Assembly (NCBI GenBank): GCA_029931535.1
Contig: JAQPZY010001418.1
Span: 1,461,001-1,525,000 of the forward strand
Reading direction: 5' to 3'
Source of the DNA: Margaritifera margaritifera
Taxonomy: Eukaryota > Mollusca > Bivalvia > Unionida > Margaritiferidae
Length of the DNA: 64,000 nucleotides
In this document: positions 36,262 through 48,774 of the stretch, piece after piece
Layout: every line of letters begins with the position of its first letter
How positions within the stretch are numbered: position 1 is the stretch's first letter
Made by a program: the position numbers and the translations under genes
Notes under the pieces: model-generated
Database searches by the model: none
What the model was told of the DNA's origin: nothing
The model's input: the letters and a program-made list of their open reading frames with translations, nothing else

Positions 36262-36346
36262 GCTGATTGGTCGAACTCTAGTTGGGGTAATGACCTAGAA
36301 ATGTTCGAATTCTATTGGCCAATCAGCAATCTTCCTTTTTATAGCG
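36262..36346 (+). promoter_or_regulatory. Promoter-like module: inverted CCAAT boxes plus TATA-like site
   Basis: GCTGATTGGTC at 36262-36272 and GGCCAATCAGC at 36317-36327 are reverse complements apart from one base. Each contains a perfect NF-Y type CCAAT box (RRCCAATSRR), with CCAAT cores about 53 bp apart. TATTGGCCAAT forms an extra overlapping CCAAT in the other direction. TTTTTATAGCG follows at 36336-36346 as a TATA-like element. A real promoter would be expected to start transcripts near 36370, but no convincing reading frame follows within the next kilobase. Confidence 0.35.
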
Positions 36347-37449
36347 CCCTTGTGTAGCTCTAGAATGGAGGTTTGACCAAAATGGATCATTTAGTACGAA
36401 AGTTGTTGGAAACTGAGACTGTTGAAATTCTTCTTTCAAATGCAAGTTACTGACATTTTTCTTGTGAAAAGTAATTACATACTTATATAAGTAACTGCTG
36501 CCGTCTTTACTTTGGTATGACAATGTACTAATAAAGCTACACAGTCTTGAAAATACTGGTGATCTGAGGCAAGCGTAACAATGCCTGACTAGACGAAAAT
36601 CATAAAATTTTGACTTTTTCTGTCTCTCAACTTCTCCCTATCTAACTTATAAAGATGTGTTATAGCTGATTGAAATGTCTTATTATGACACCTAGATTAC
36701 TGAAAGGTTTCACTGTAAACGCAAATACGACCAATAACTCAAGGGCTATGTGTGCAACTGCAATGTAAAAATCCTTTCCAATTAGTATATGTTTATCTAA
36801 GTAGACATGTATTAGGACATACTATTTTCTTGGTTTTTACTCATTTTAGTATCACCCATGCATCAGGTACCTGTGGTTCTTTAGTAAAAGTGTAAGCAAT
36901 GTAGTGAAGAAGTGTACTATATAATGAGGGCAGGGACAAGTAGCTATTGCAACTCAATCGTCCCAGGGACGAGGGTTTGGGAATATTTTTCCTGAGACCT
37001 GGAAAATCTCATTGAATCAGCTTGAAATTGCGGAATACTTTTATCTGCAGCGTTACGTCACTGATAAAAATTCTGAAAGTGGTCAATAATATATACAATA
37101 TAAAATAATGTATTTCCATTTTTTCCTGTCATGTGTCTTAATTATTCCTTTTACTTCAGACATATATACGTAATGGAGACTATATGTATAGACTGTCAAG
37201 ATAGGATTATATATTTGGAAAACGAGCTATTGATTGTTCGTGACAAAGCGACTTTAAATTTGTAGTGATTTTACCTTCTAATGAACTACCCATTAAGGTC
37301 ATTTGAGGAAAGTGCACAATGGGAATAATTATTCTTTAGGAACAGTGTTCCCATCAATAATTATCTGCACACAGTTATTACAGAAATTCATGTCATTCTC
37401 TGGAACTAGCATGCCTTAATTGAAAGAAATGTGACGAATTTAATCTCCC
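36347..37449. other. No gene seen
   Basis: Unremarkable AT-rich sequence. No frame beyond about 66 codons and no recognisable motifs. Confidence 0.5.
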
Positions 37450-37755
37450 ATAGGCATTTACAGAGACAGCGTGCACAACTTTGATAGTTACTGTGCCTCC
37501 CATAGGCGTTTACAGAGACAGCGTACACAACTGTGATAGTTACTGTGCCTTCCATAGGCATGTACAGAGACAGCGTACACAATTTTGATCGTTACTGTAC
37601 CTCCCATATACGTTCACATAGACAGGGTACACAACTTTGATAGTTACTGTGCCTTCGATAGGCGTTTACAGAGACAGCATACACAACTTTGATAGTTACT
37701 GTGCCTCCCATAGGCATGTAAAGAGACAGCGTACACAACTTTGGTAGTTACTGTG
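37450..37755. repeat. 52-bp minisatellite, 6 copies
   Basis: The unit is ATAGGCATTTACAGAGACAG, then CGTACACAACTTTGATAGTT and ACTGTGCCTCCC. Copies begin at 37450, 37502 and every 52 bp after that. They vary at GCGTTT/GCATGT/ACGTTC and CCTCCC/CCTTCC. The last copy is cut short after ACTGTG. Confidence 0.95.
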
Positions 37756-37995
37756 ATAAAGTTGAGAAAGCAGTTCAAGAAGCCAAACAACAACAATTTC
37801 AACATGTTTTCTTTTAGGCTTGAAAAAGCAATATCTTCTGGTATTTTTCACTGAAATCTTTAAGTCGTATTGATTTGAATTTATCATATCTCAGTCATTT
37901 GTAAAATTTCTTCATAACACGTTTTCTTAAAACCGTGATTATTGCCATATTAACCTTACATATTGTTGCATCCTCACTTTGCGCCTAAGGTTAAT
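37756..37995. other. No gene seen
   Basis: Short AT-rich spacer. Confidence 0.5.
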
Positions 37996-38014
37996 TTTGA
38001 AATTTAGATCTATG

Positions 38015-39910
<1,896 letters not shown>

Positions 39911-40773
39911 TGTTACGGAATTATGTATCATTTTGTTTTTAAATAATAGTATAGTTTTATGTCTCTGCATAATAGTCTAACAGCTGTCATCTTGCAGAAA
40001 GTACATATACGGCACATGTGACCCAATAAATTGGACACTGGGAAAATCAATATGTCGCTTGAAGCATTAGTCATGTCACGTGATTCAGCGCGTGAGGATT
40101 TGAACTTTTGAACTTCTTACCTGGATTTCGTAATCCAAAGAATGATTCATTTTGTTGACCAGAAATTGGAGTTTAAGATCACAATTTTAATGTGTTTGTT
40201 TGAGACGTAGAGTAAATGGGTTTTTATTTGATTTGCGCAGTCAGAGACTATAAATAAGATGTAATCGCAGCGTTCGTCATTCTTCATAAGTACGTACAGC
40301 CTGAGAGGTCATAAACGAGATTGGTTCATTTTGTGTGTGGTATTCTGCTTCAGTGATATTATTATACAGTACATTTTGGATTTAGTACTGCCACTTAAAC
40401 TTTAATAATTATACAGCTCCGTTGGAACTATCGGAAACATCTCTAGACTTGTGTGATATTCTATATTCACAAAGATTACTTGAAATTAATAACACTTGAA
40501 TTTAACTGATTCTTGTTGGCACTCCAGCACATTGGAGGTTTCATTCAGAACGTTCTTCATTCGGAATAATTTGGATTAACTTCCGGATCAGTGAACTTTA
40601 GAACAATTTAGGACTTTTAAGGATAGTCTATACAGTAAGTTATTTTTTATTCTTTCACTTTGATTGTTTGTTGAAATATTTAAATATTTTAGGAAATTAA
40701 ATATTTTTGTTTTAAATCTTGAAAGCTTGCTTGAGTCTTTTCTTCTTTTGTTACATTACCCCTAGTCGTAACA
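39911..40773 (+). mobile_element. Solo LTR of an LTR retrotransposon (candidate)
   Basis: Starts TGTTACGGAATTATG and ends CCTAGTCGTAACA, so the termini are a 7-bp perfect inverted repeat TGTTACG/CGTAACA with the canonical TG...CA ends. It is flanked on both sides by ATAT, a possible 4-bp target duplication (the right copy lies in a TA tract, which weakens this). Inside are a TATA box (40249), an initiator 30 bp downstream, and an ATTAAA polyadenylation-type signal at 40696-40701. That order, U3 then R then U5, is the layout of an LTR promoter. No second LTR, primer-binding site or gag-pol is present nearby, so it is probably a solo LTR left by recombination. TG..CA ends and a 4-5 bp duplication fit the Ty3/gypsy group, which I infer rather than demonstrate. 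Confidence 0.65.
40249..40282 (+). promoter_or_regulatory. TATA box and initiator inside the LTR
   Basis: TATAAATAAG at 40249-40258. TCATTC at 40277-40282 fits the initiator consensus, with its A at 40279, exactly 30 bp after the TATA start. GGTCA at 40307-40311 resembles a downstream promoter element, displaced by one base from ideal. GTCACGTGAT at 40075-40084 is an E-box upstream. A GTAAGT splice-donor-like site at 40635 lies downstream. The spacing supports a genuine core promoter. Confidence 0.55.
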
Positions 40774-43710
40774 ATATATATATATATATATGTTAGTACG
40801 AATACTCGTGTTTCTTTTTTTTTTGTCTCAAAAGTCTCAAAGTATCATATATTTAATGTTGAAATTGCACGAGTTCTATTCATTATATTATAAAGCTGAT
40901 AAAAATAAAATACAAAGAAATAAAACCCCACTGACTTTGCAATATAATTAATTTGGGCTATCGTTACATAATACTGATAATACAATCAATGAATACAATT
41001 TTATTGAATTAGTGTCTTTGCTTACTCGGGTAAACAAAGTCGTTACTTTTAATCACGTTTTATGAAAGTGAAGTTAGAGAGCTTTTCTATTTATATTCAG
41101 ATTATCCTAAATTTATCTTACTCACGTGATCGACTATCATGAGCATAATGCGATTAGAGATCTAACGGACAGATAACACAATACGTCATATTTGTAAGTA
41201 GCATCATTTATCTACATAATTTCAAAGAAACATGACAAGTTTCAATCTATGCAAAGACAAATATGAAACATATGTGAACAATGGCTATATGTATAGGTAA
41301 TCCTTCGTTTTCCATAGAGTTTTTCAACGTTAAATGCGATGCAAGAATTAGGCGGGATCTATGGGTTGTCGATTAGTATTGAGTCGACATAAAAATTCTG
41401 TTTTTTTTGTTCCCTGAAAGTGCCGAATCAGTAAAAACTAGTCTGTATATACACATGACATCGCACAAAATTGATACTTCCCAGCCTATTTTTCTCATTC
41501 ATCAGTTTAAGACATATGTCAAAAAAGAGGGTGTAAGAAATTTTGAATTTCTTAATAGCTTATTCGTGAAGTTAATTTTGCAATCAGTGAGTGGAAAGGA
41601 AAAATAACTTTATGCTTAACATAATTCGTTAGTACAATTATAAACACTGATATATGTATTTTGACACCGAATGTGCAGTTTAGCTGTCACGACACTAATC
41701 CGGCTTATATCTTCGCCTGCAGACAACTCCTTGAAGACGCATATATTATGTCCGTTTCTGGTTGACACAGTATAACGGAAGAGACACTGTATAAAAAAAC
41801 GATGAAGCGAGATATGTAACTAGGGTAAGAGACAAGGAGAGATTCCATGTTTATCTTGAACTCTAAGAGAACTATCAGTCAAAATGCAATTAATTAACCA
41901 TTACCACTTCAACTGAATGCAATATCACCTTTATACCCGCTTTTTATGAATAATTTAGGGATTTATTTGTTTGAATCTGGTTCTTTAAGCAAATTTAAAC
42001 ATTCGTAACCATTTGTAACCATTCGTAACCATTCGTAACCAGCATAGAACATACGTGTATAAGTCCATACCCCTTCAGTTTATATCTTCAGTTTGCGAGT
42101 TGCAACAACCGGTGTTGTACAATCAAAGATGTAAGAAAGATTGTTTCAAACCTAGAGGAAAAATAAATGATACTTCGGAAAATTAAAACATTCTGGAGGT
42201 TTTTATTCCCGTATCCCTATTGCGTTCCTCATTTAAGTCATTTTAAATATATTACACATTTCCCTAATTAGGAAGGAAAATGTTTGATGCTAAATCAATC
42301 GACTGGCATACAGTTATGGCTCAAATTATTTTGATTTTCATCCCATAACTAGAAAACCAATCAGTGTGCATATTTGTAAAGACGAGAGCCTTCATAATGA
42401 GCATTCTGTTCAGTTACTATAGATCCCTGTCTATAGATACAGATATTACTAAGTAAAGCAAGCTGAATCGTTTTTACTGGTTACTGAAGTTCCGTCTTTT
42501 TGTAAATGAATTTTGATTGTACTTTTTGATTTCTTCATGCTTAATACGTCAGTCTGTCTTAAAACAGTAGTAATCTTTGATGAAATTTCCATGTCATCAT
42601 CGTTTAGTTGTAAACCTCATCCTCAAGTTCTATAAAAGCATGCGTTACTAATGTAAAAAATAAGAATTCTAAGAGGAAATTAGATGTTTGTTAGATTTTA
42701 AGCGTGAAAGCAAAGGGAAAAAAGTAATCTTTGTCAAAAATGAAACGGTCCCCGAGGAATGATCGCAAATGCAAAGCCATTTCACTTCCGCTATTTGCCT
42801 GAACTAAAAAAGAGCAATTTGTCATATTCCTGTGCGTTGTTTTAAAAAAAAAATGTGTATTTTCGGGTTTTAAATTACTATTGCAATAGGAAGCTAATTT
42901 ACCTACTGGAAGCAAATATTGTAGCAAATAATATGGACAGTGTATATTCCCTGTATCAATAATTCCATCAATCATCATCCCATTATTGCAACCATAACAT
43001 TGTCGTTATGTACAGTAGGAAACTAAAAACTAATACTAACATGATCGTTTTATATTCAGCCTTAAAACTTTCAGAGAATACATATTGCGTGACGGAATGA
43101 AATATTTCTGACTTATTTCAAGTAATTCATAGCCCCTGAACACAACTTTGTAATTTTCTCTCCATCAGTTGATGGCAGATGTCGACCAGGCTTCAATTGA
43201 AACTGGCGTGGAATAAGTTTGTTTTGACGCTTCAGCACTTTTACAAAGCTGAGTCATCCCCAAAAATTTCTATCTCATTTTATAAATGTTAGCACAGATA
43301 GATAAGCCATGCCTAAGAAACGACTTACTGGAAAAATGAATGAATGGTTAATAACACGTAACGTCAAAAGAAGAACACCAAAGGAAGTGACAATAAATAT
43401 GTATTCGTTATGCTGCTGACACTGGGCAATTATTGTTCATATTATATTTATATATCAGTATGACAATCGTTCTATGCTAATTCTGTAATGTTCAGAGATT
43501 CTTAACGTACGAATTAGTGCCATATTAAAGTTGCCCTATTTGCTTTGCTTGATGTTTGTATAGGACTAACCTTTAGTAAAAGATTATTACAACATCAATC
43601 ATTAAATACTGTATATAAAAAAGAAAGAAAAAATTATGTATAATATAGCATTGAGAGCTTTGATATCTTGAACTTCAACTTATCTTCTCATAGATACTCT
43701 TCGACTAATA
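40774..43710. other. No gene seen; 10-bp x4 repeat
   Basis: Short TA tract next to the LTR, then AT-rich DNA. Four 10-bp units (consensus CCATTCGTAA) at about 42001-42041. Reading frames up to 95 codons have no recognisable features. Confidence 0.5.
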
Positions 43711-44165
43711 AAAAAGGAATTACCGTCCTGACAGTGGTCAAAAGAAATTACCGTCCTGACAGTCGACTAAATTACGGTCCTGACAGTGAACTAAAAGAAA
43801 TTACCGTCCTGACAGTGGACATAAGGAATTATTGTCCTGACAGTGGACAAAATGAATTACTGTCCTGACAGTCGACATAATTCTTTCCTGACAGTGGATA
43901 TTATGAATTACCGTCCTGACAGTGGTCAAAAGGAATTACCGCCCTGACAGTCGACTAAATTACTGTCCTGACAGTGAACAAAAAGAAATTACCCTCCTGA
44001 CAGTGGACATAAGGAATTATGTTTTGTCCTGACAGGGGACAAAAGTAATTACCGTCCTGACAGTCGACATAATTACAATCCTGACAGCGAACAAAAAGGA
44101 ATTACCGTCCTGACAGTGGACATAAAGAATTATTGTCTTGACAAAATTAATTACTTTCCTGATAG
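43711..44165. repeat. ~28-bp minisatellite array with 188-bp higher-order unit
   Basis: The constant core TCCTGACAGT is followed by GGACAAAAGGAATTACCG or shorter GACTAAATTAC/GACATAATTAC linkers, so spacing alternates between roughly 22 and 31 bp. The order of linker types is repeated: GTGGTCAAAAG, CGACTAAATTAC, GAACTAAAAGAAATTACC and GGACATAAGGAATTA from 43734 reappear in the same order from 43922, a 188-bp higher-order period. Confidence 0.93.
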
Positions 44166-44504
44166 TGGACATACGTTCCTTCTATATGAATTAAATTAGT
44201 TGTTTTAGAATTTCTTCTGACCTCAGCTACTATTTTGAATATTTGAACGAAGCAAATAGATAAGACGAACGGTGTATACTTTTATATTCTGAACGTGCCA
44301 TAACTGAAAACAAATATCTCTCTTTTTAGTCGCGATCCTTAATGTTTAGTTGCAGTTGCATTTAAAATTAGAATTGTATGGTTACAAATTAAAACAGCAT
44401 AAAACCATTTATTTGCTCCAAATCATACTTTAAATTCATCCAGTGTGTTGGGAATATACATTTTATTCAGACTAGAATCAGTAACATATGGAAATGAAAG
44501 CATG
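44166..44504. other. No gene seen
   Basis: AT-rich spacer between arrays; nothing recognisable. Confidence 0.5.
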
Positions 44505-44955
44505 AATGTAAATGCATTATAGTTTGATTAGGGCAATGTATTATAGTCTGTTTAGGGCAATGCATTATAGTTTGATTAGGGCAATGCATTATAGTCTGTT
44601 TAGGGCAATGTATTATAGTTTGATTAGGGCAAAGTATTATAGTCTGTTTAGGGCAATGAAGTATAGTTTGATTAGGGCAATGCATTATAGTTTGATTAGG
44701 GCAATGCATTATAGTCTGTTTAGGGCAATGTATTATAGTCTGTTTAGGGCAATGCATTATAGTTTGATTAGGGCAATGCATTATAGTTTGATTAGGGCAA
44801 TGCATTATAGTTTGATTAGGGCAATGCATTATAGTCTGTTTAGGGCAATGCATTATAGTTGGATTAGGGCAATGGATTATAGTTGGATTAGGGCAATGCA
44901 TTATAGTTTGATTAGGGCAATGCATTATAGTCTGATTCGGGCAATGTATTATAAG
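44505..44955. repeat. 24-bp minisatellite array, ~18 copies, TTAGGG in each unit
   Basis: The unit is GCAATGCATTATAGTTTGAT plus TAGG. Two main types differ at one spot, TTTGATTAGGG and TCTGTTTAGGG, and are interspersed irregularly. Nearly every unit contains one TTAGGG hexamer. Because 24 is a multiple of three, 150-codon frames are open on both strands (plus: MHYSLIRA/MYYSLFRA octapeptides; minus: MHCPNQTI octapeptides). This argues against either being a selected gene. Confidence 0.95.
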
Positions 44956-45329
44956 CTATGCTGACCTAAGGTATCAATATAATAATTGGGCCAAGCAGTT
45001 ATTACTGCAACATATTGTACTCCCTAAGGAAAACTAAATAATGTTTTTTTTGTTGTTTTTTTTTTTACAAGGATAATGCTGGAGTTAGGGTTATTTGCTT
45101 TTTATTAAGAAAATGTGCTCATAGTTTATCTTCAAAGCTGAATTGCTGCATTATTTTTAATCTCAGCTCTTTCATCCCACTCGTTTGTACTTAGTGTTGC
45201 TGACCTTGTTGAGATGAAAGCAGCCTTACACTGTATTGGATAAGTGCCGAAGGGGATTGAGCTTAGTTGTCCTCTAACTTCCAAAATGTGGAAGTTAGAG
45301 TACAGTTTTTAGGTTCCATCGCCTGATTT
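44956..45329. other. No gene seen; 11-bp perfect hairpin
   Basis: CTCTAACTTCC at 45272-45282 pairs perfectly with GGAAGTTAGAG at 45290-45300 across a 7-nt loop. No T-run or gene context indicates a terminator or a known RNA. Confidence 0.6.
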
Positions 45330-45545
45330 CAACGGCGCTCATAATCGAAGGAAATTTCAACAGCCTTTTTTGCAAAGTGGCATTAAAGTCAAGTTCAGCC
45401 TCTAGCTTTTGCGTGGGATGACAAAGCAAACAAGTGTGATTCCGTTGGATTGTAAAGGTCGTTCGTACTAAAATTTCACTTATTTATTTCAAATGCAACT
45501 GTTTCCAGACAACGCAACATACCATATGCTGATGTTTGGAAATAG
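45330..45545 (+). repeat. Left flank of 39-bp array, homologous to 47.95-48.19 kb
   Basis: The segment with AATGCAACTGTTTCCAGAC at 45492, then TATGCTGATGTTTGG, and further left AGTGTGATTCCGTTGGATTG near 45434 matches 48098 onward and about 48038 in the same order and spacing. Confidence 0.8.
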
Positions 45546-46988
45546 TATGCCCAGGTTAGTGTCTAAGATAAGCAAGATAGTCCTGGTGTCAAAATTGGTG
45601 TCTACCATAAGCAAGATAGTCATGGTGTCAAGGTTGATGTCTACCATAAGTAAAATAGTCCTGATGTCCAGGTTTGTGTCTAACATAAGAAAGATAGTCC
45701 TGGTGTCCAGGTTAGTGTCTACAATACCTAAGATAGTCCTGGTGTCCATGTTAATGTCTACCATAAGCAAGATAGTCTTGCTGTCCAGGTTAGTGTCTAC
45801 CATAAGTAAGATAGTCTTGTTGTCCAGGTTAATGTGTACCATAAGTAAGATAGTCCTGGTGTCCAGGTTAGTGTCTACCATAAGTAAGATAGTCCTGGTG
45901 TCCAGGTTAATGTCTACCATCAGCAAGATAGTCCTTGTGTAGAGGTTGGTGTCGACCATAAGTAAGACAGTTCTGGTGTCCAGGTTAATGTCTACCATAA
46001 GTAAGATAGTCCTGGTGTCTAGGTTGGTGTCTACCATAAGTAAAATAGTCCTGGTGTCAAGGTTAATGTCTACCATAAGTAAAATAGTCCTGGTGGCCAG
46101 GTTAATGTCTCACATAAGTAAAATAGTCCTGGTGTCAAGGTTAGTGTCTACAATAAGTAAGATAGTCTTGGTGTCCAGGTTAATGTCTACCATAAGTAAG
46201 ATAGTCTTTTTGTCCAGGTTAATGTCTACCATAAGTAAAATAGTCCTGGTGTCCAGGTTAGTGTCTCACATAAGTAAGATTGTCTTGGTGTATAGGTTAG
46301 TGTCTCACATAAGTAAGATAGTCTTGGTGTCCAGGTTAATGTCTCACATAAGTAAGATAGTCCTGGTGTCCAGGTTAGTGTCTACCGTAAGTAAGATAAT
46401 CCTGGTGTCCAGGTTAGTGTATACCATAAGTAAGATAGTCCTGGTGTCCAGGTTAGTGTCTACCATAAGTAAGATTGTCCTGGTGTCCAGGTTAATGTCT
46501 ACCATCAGCAAAATAGTCTTGGTGTCAAGGTTAATGTCTACCATAAGTAAGATAGTCCTGGTGTATAGGTTAGTGTTTCACATAAGTAAGATAGTCTTGG
46601 TGTCCAGGTTAATGTCTACCATAAGTAAGATAGTCCTGGTGTCCAGGTTAATGTCTACCATAAGTAAGATAGTCTTGGTGTCCAGGTTAATGTCTACCAT
46701 AAGCAAGATAGTCTTGGTGTATAGGTTAGTGCCTACCGTAAGTAAGATAGTCCTGGTGTCCAGGTTGGTGTCTCACACAAGTAAGATTGTCTTGGTGTAT
46801 AGGTTAGTGTCTACCATAAGTAAGATAGTCTTGGTGTCCAGGTTAATGTCTCACATAAGTAATATTGTCTTGGTGTCCAGGTTAATGTCTACCATAAGTA
46901 AAATAGTCCTGGTGTCAAGGTTAGTGTCTACCGTAAGTAAGATAGTCCTGGTGTCCAGGTTAATGTCTACCATAAGTAAGTCCTGGTG
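45545..46988. repeat. 39-bp minisatellite array, ~37 copies
   Basis: The unit is GTCTACCATAAGTAAGATAG followed by TCCTGGTGTCCAGGTTAGT. Frequent variants are TCTACC/TCTCAC, TTAGTG/TTAATG, CCTGG/CTTGG and TCCAGG/TATAGG. The period is a multiple of three. On the plus strand two frames (45493-45942 and 45946-46995) are separated by a single TAG, with a 13-residue repeat VLVSRLVSTISKI. The minus strand also has a 195-codon frame (MVDTNLDTRTILL repeats). Dual-strand openness suggests these are period artefacts. Confidence 0.96.
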
Positions 46989-47045
46989 CATTTGAGTTTA
47001 TAACTAATGCAGTGGGTTTAATTAAAAATGTGGATAAATGAAGGA

Positions 47046-47460
47046 AATATATAATACCTATTCATAGCTTAATTAGAGTAGTAATACCTATTCATAGCTT
47101 AATTAGTGTAGTAATACCTATTCATAGCTTAATTAGTGCAGTAATACCTATTGATAGTTTAATTAGTGTAATAATACCTATTCATAGTTTAATTAGTGTA
47201 GTAATACCTATTCATAGCTTAATTAGTGTAGTAATACCTATTCATAGCTTAATTAGTGCAGTAATACCTATTCATAGCTTAATTAGTGTAATAATACCTA
47301 TTCATAGCTTAATTAGTGTAGTAATACCTATTCATAGCTTAATTAGTGTAGTAATACCTATTCATAGCTTAATTAGTGTAGTAATACCTATTCATAGTTT
47401 AATTAGTATAGTAATAACTATTCATAGCTTAATTAGTTTAGTAATACCTATTCATAGCAT
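47046..47460. repeat. 30-bp minisatellite array, ~14 copies
   Basis: The unit is TAATACCTATTCATAGCTTA plus ATTAGTGTAG. The period is exactly 30 with very few substitutions (GCTT/GTTT, GTGTA/GTGCA), so homogenisation is recent. In-frame stops occur in each unit. Confidence 0.96.
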
Positions 47461-47665
47461 TAAAGGGAAAATCTACTCCTTTGATAATTAGGCATCCTAC
47501 ATGCATTCATGACTAATTTCATACTGGTAATTCGTAAAAGTAATTAAATCAGTTATTTCGTGTATATTTGAAGAATCCTGTGCTGAAATATATTTTATTT
47601 AGGTTCATTTGGAAACAAACAAACCTTGATTGCAAACTTGCTACTTTAATGTGTTTTTGTCAACT
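47461..47665. other. No gene seen
   Basis: AT-rich spacer. Confidence 0.5.
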
Positions 47666-47795
47666 GTGGAGTACTGCTATAGTGTGACTAGGATACATGA
47701 AAAGTGGTTGGGGTCTTTGTGGAGTACTGTTATAGTGTGAATATGATACATGAAAAGTGGTTGGGGTCTTTGTGGAGTACTGCTATATTATGATT
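47666..47795. repeat. 53-bp tandem repeat, ~2.4 copies
   Basis: The unit is GTGGAGTACTGCTATAGTGT, then GACTAGGATACATGAAAAGT and GGTTGGGGTCTTT. Copies start at 47666, 47719 and 47772 (partial). Confidence 0.95.
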
Positions 47796-47949
47796 ATTAT
47801 TAAAAAGGTTAAATTTTTATCATCTCTTATTGATCTATTACATTAATTGAACCAATCAGGTGTTGTTGTATCATATTATAGTCCTTAAGAAAATGACTAA
47901 TATTTCTTTCTCTGATTTTCCTGGAGATCTGCTAACCGGGATACATTTT

Positions 47950-48190
47950 ATTTCAACAGAAAGCAGCATTAAAACCTAAACAGAAAATACAGTGTTTATT
48001 TAATTTGTTATCTTGTCTTTTGTGTAAGCTGAAAAGAAGTGTGATTTGACCGATTGTGGACAGGTCACTGGCACTACAGTTCCAGTTATTTCTTTAAAAT
48101 GCAACTATTTCCAGACTATACAATATAACCTATGCTGATTTCTGGATATGTCATGTCCAAGTTATTGTATATCTTAAGTCAGATACTGCT
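47950..48190 (+). repeat. Unexpanded relative of the 39-bp array locus
   Basis: AATGCAACTATTTCCAGAC at 48098 and the next 59 bases align without gaps to 45492 onward, with roughly three quarters of positions identical. They include one single diverged copy of the array unit (GTCCAAGTTATTGTATATCT then TAAGTCAGATA). No tandem expansion is present here. Confidence 0.8.
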
Positions 48191-48306
48191 GTATTTTGTC
48201 ATGCTATAAATTCTCATACCGTCATACCATTTTCGTGTATTTTAAAGTAAGAGTCTATGATCTTCAACATGTACAAACATAATATATTTCTAACTACTCA
48301 TTTAGC

Positions 48307-48595
48307 TGTTACTTTTTATGAACAATTAGTGACAGGGTACTTTTTATGAACAATTAGTGACAGGGTACTTTTTATGAACAATAAGTGACAGGGTACTTTT
48401 TATGAACAGTTAGTGATAATGAACTTTTTATGAACAATTAGTGACAGGGTATTTTTATGAACAATTAGTGACAGGGTAATTTTTATGAACAATTAGTGAC
48501 AGGGTCCTTTTTATGAACAATTAGTGGCAGGGTACTTTTTATGAACAATTAGTGACGGTACTTTTAATGAACAATTAGTGACAGGGTACTTTTTC
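48307..48595. repeat. 28-bp minisatellite array, ~10 copies
   Basis: The unit is ACTTTTTATGAACAATTAGT plus GACAGGGT. Copies are almost identical, with single changes such as GACAATAAGT, GATAATGA and GGCAGGGT, and a few single-base T-run length differences. Confidence 0.95.
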
Positions 48596-48774
48596 TCATA
48601 CTTTTCTATGTAACGACCCTTATTTTTGAGGTAGATGTAAAATATTAGTATTACAAAACGTTGAATATTCAAACATTTCACAAGCGATAATCCTTAAACG
48701 ATCGACGAAGACCATATGCCGCACACCGTACACTAATTGACGTACGAGTGGATGTGCAAGATTCCATATGTCAT
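48596..48774. other. No gene seen
   Basis: Spacer between arrays, somewhat richer in CG than its surroundings near 48690-48760. No features recognised. Confidence 0.5.

Noticed and set aside
45946..46995. 349-codon ORF as a real repetitive protein
   Set aside because: It is only the 39-bp repeat read in one frame. The opposite strand is open too, there is no unique N-terminus, and it is bounded by a repeat-variant TAG.
43711..48595. CRISPR array
   Set aside because: The repeats are head-to-tail without unique spacers of constant length, no cas genes occur, and the context is an animal genome.
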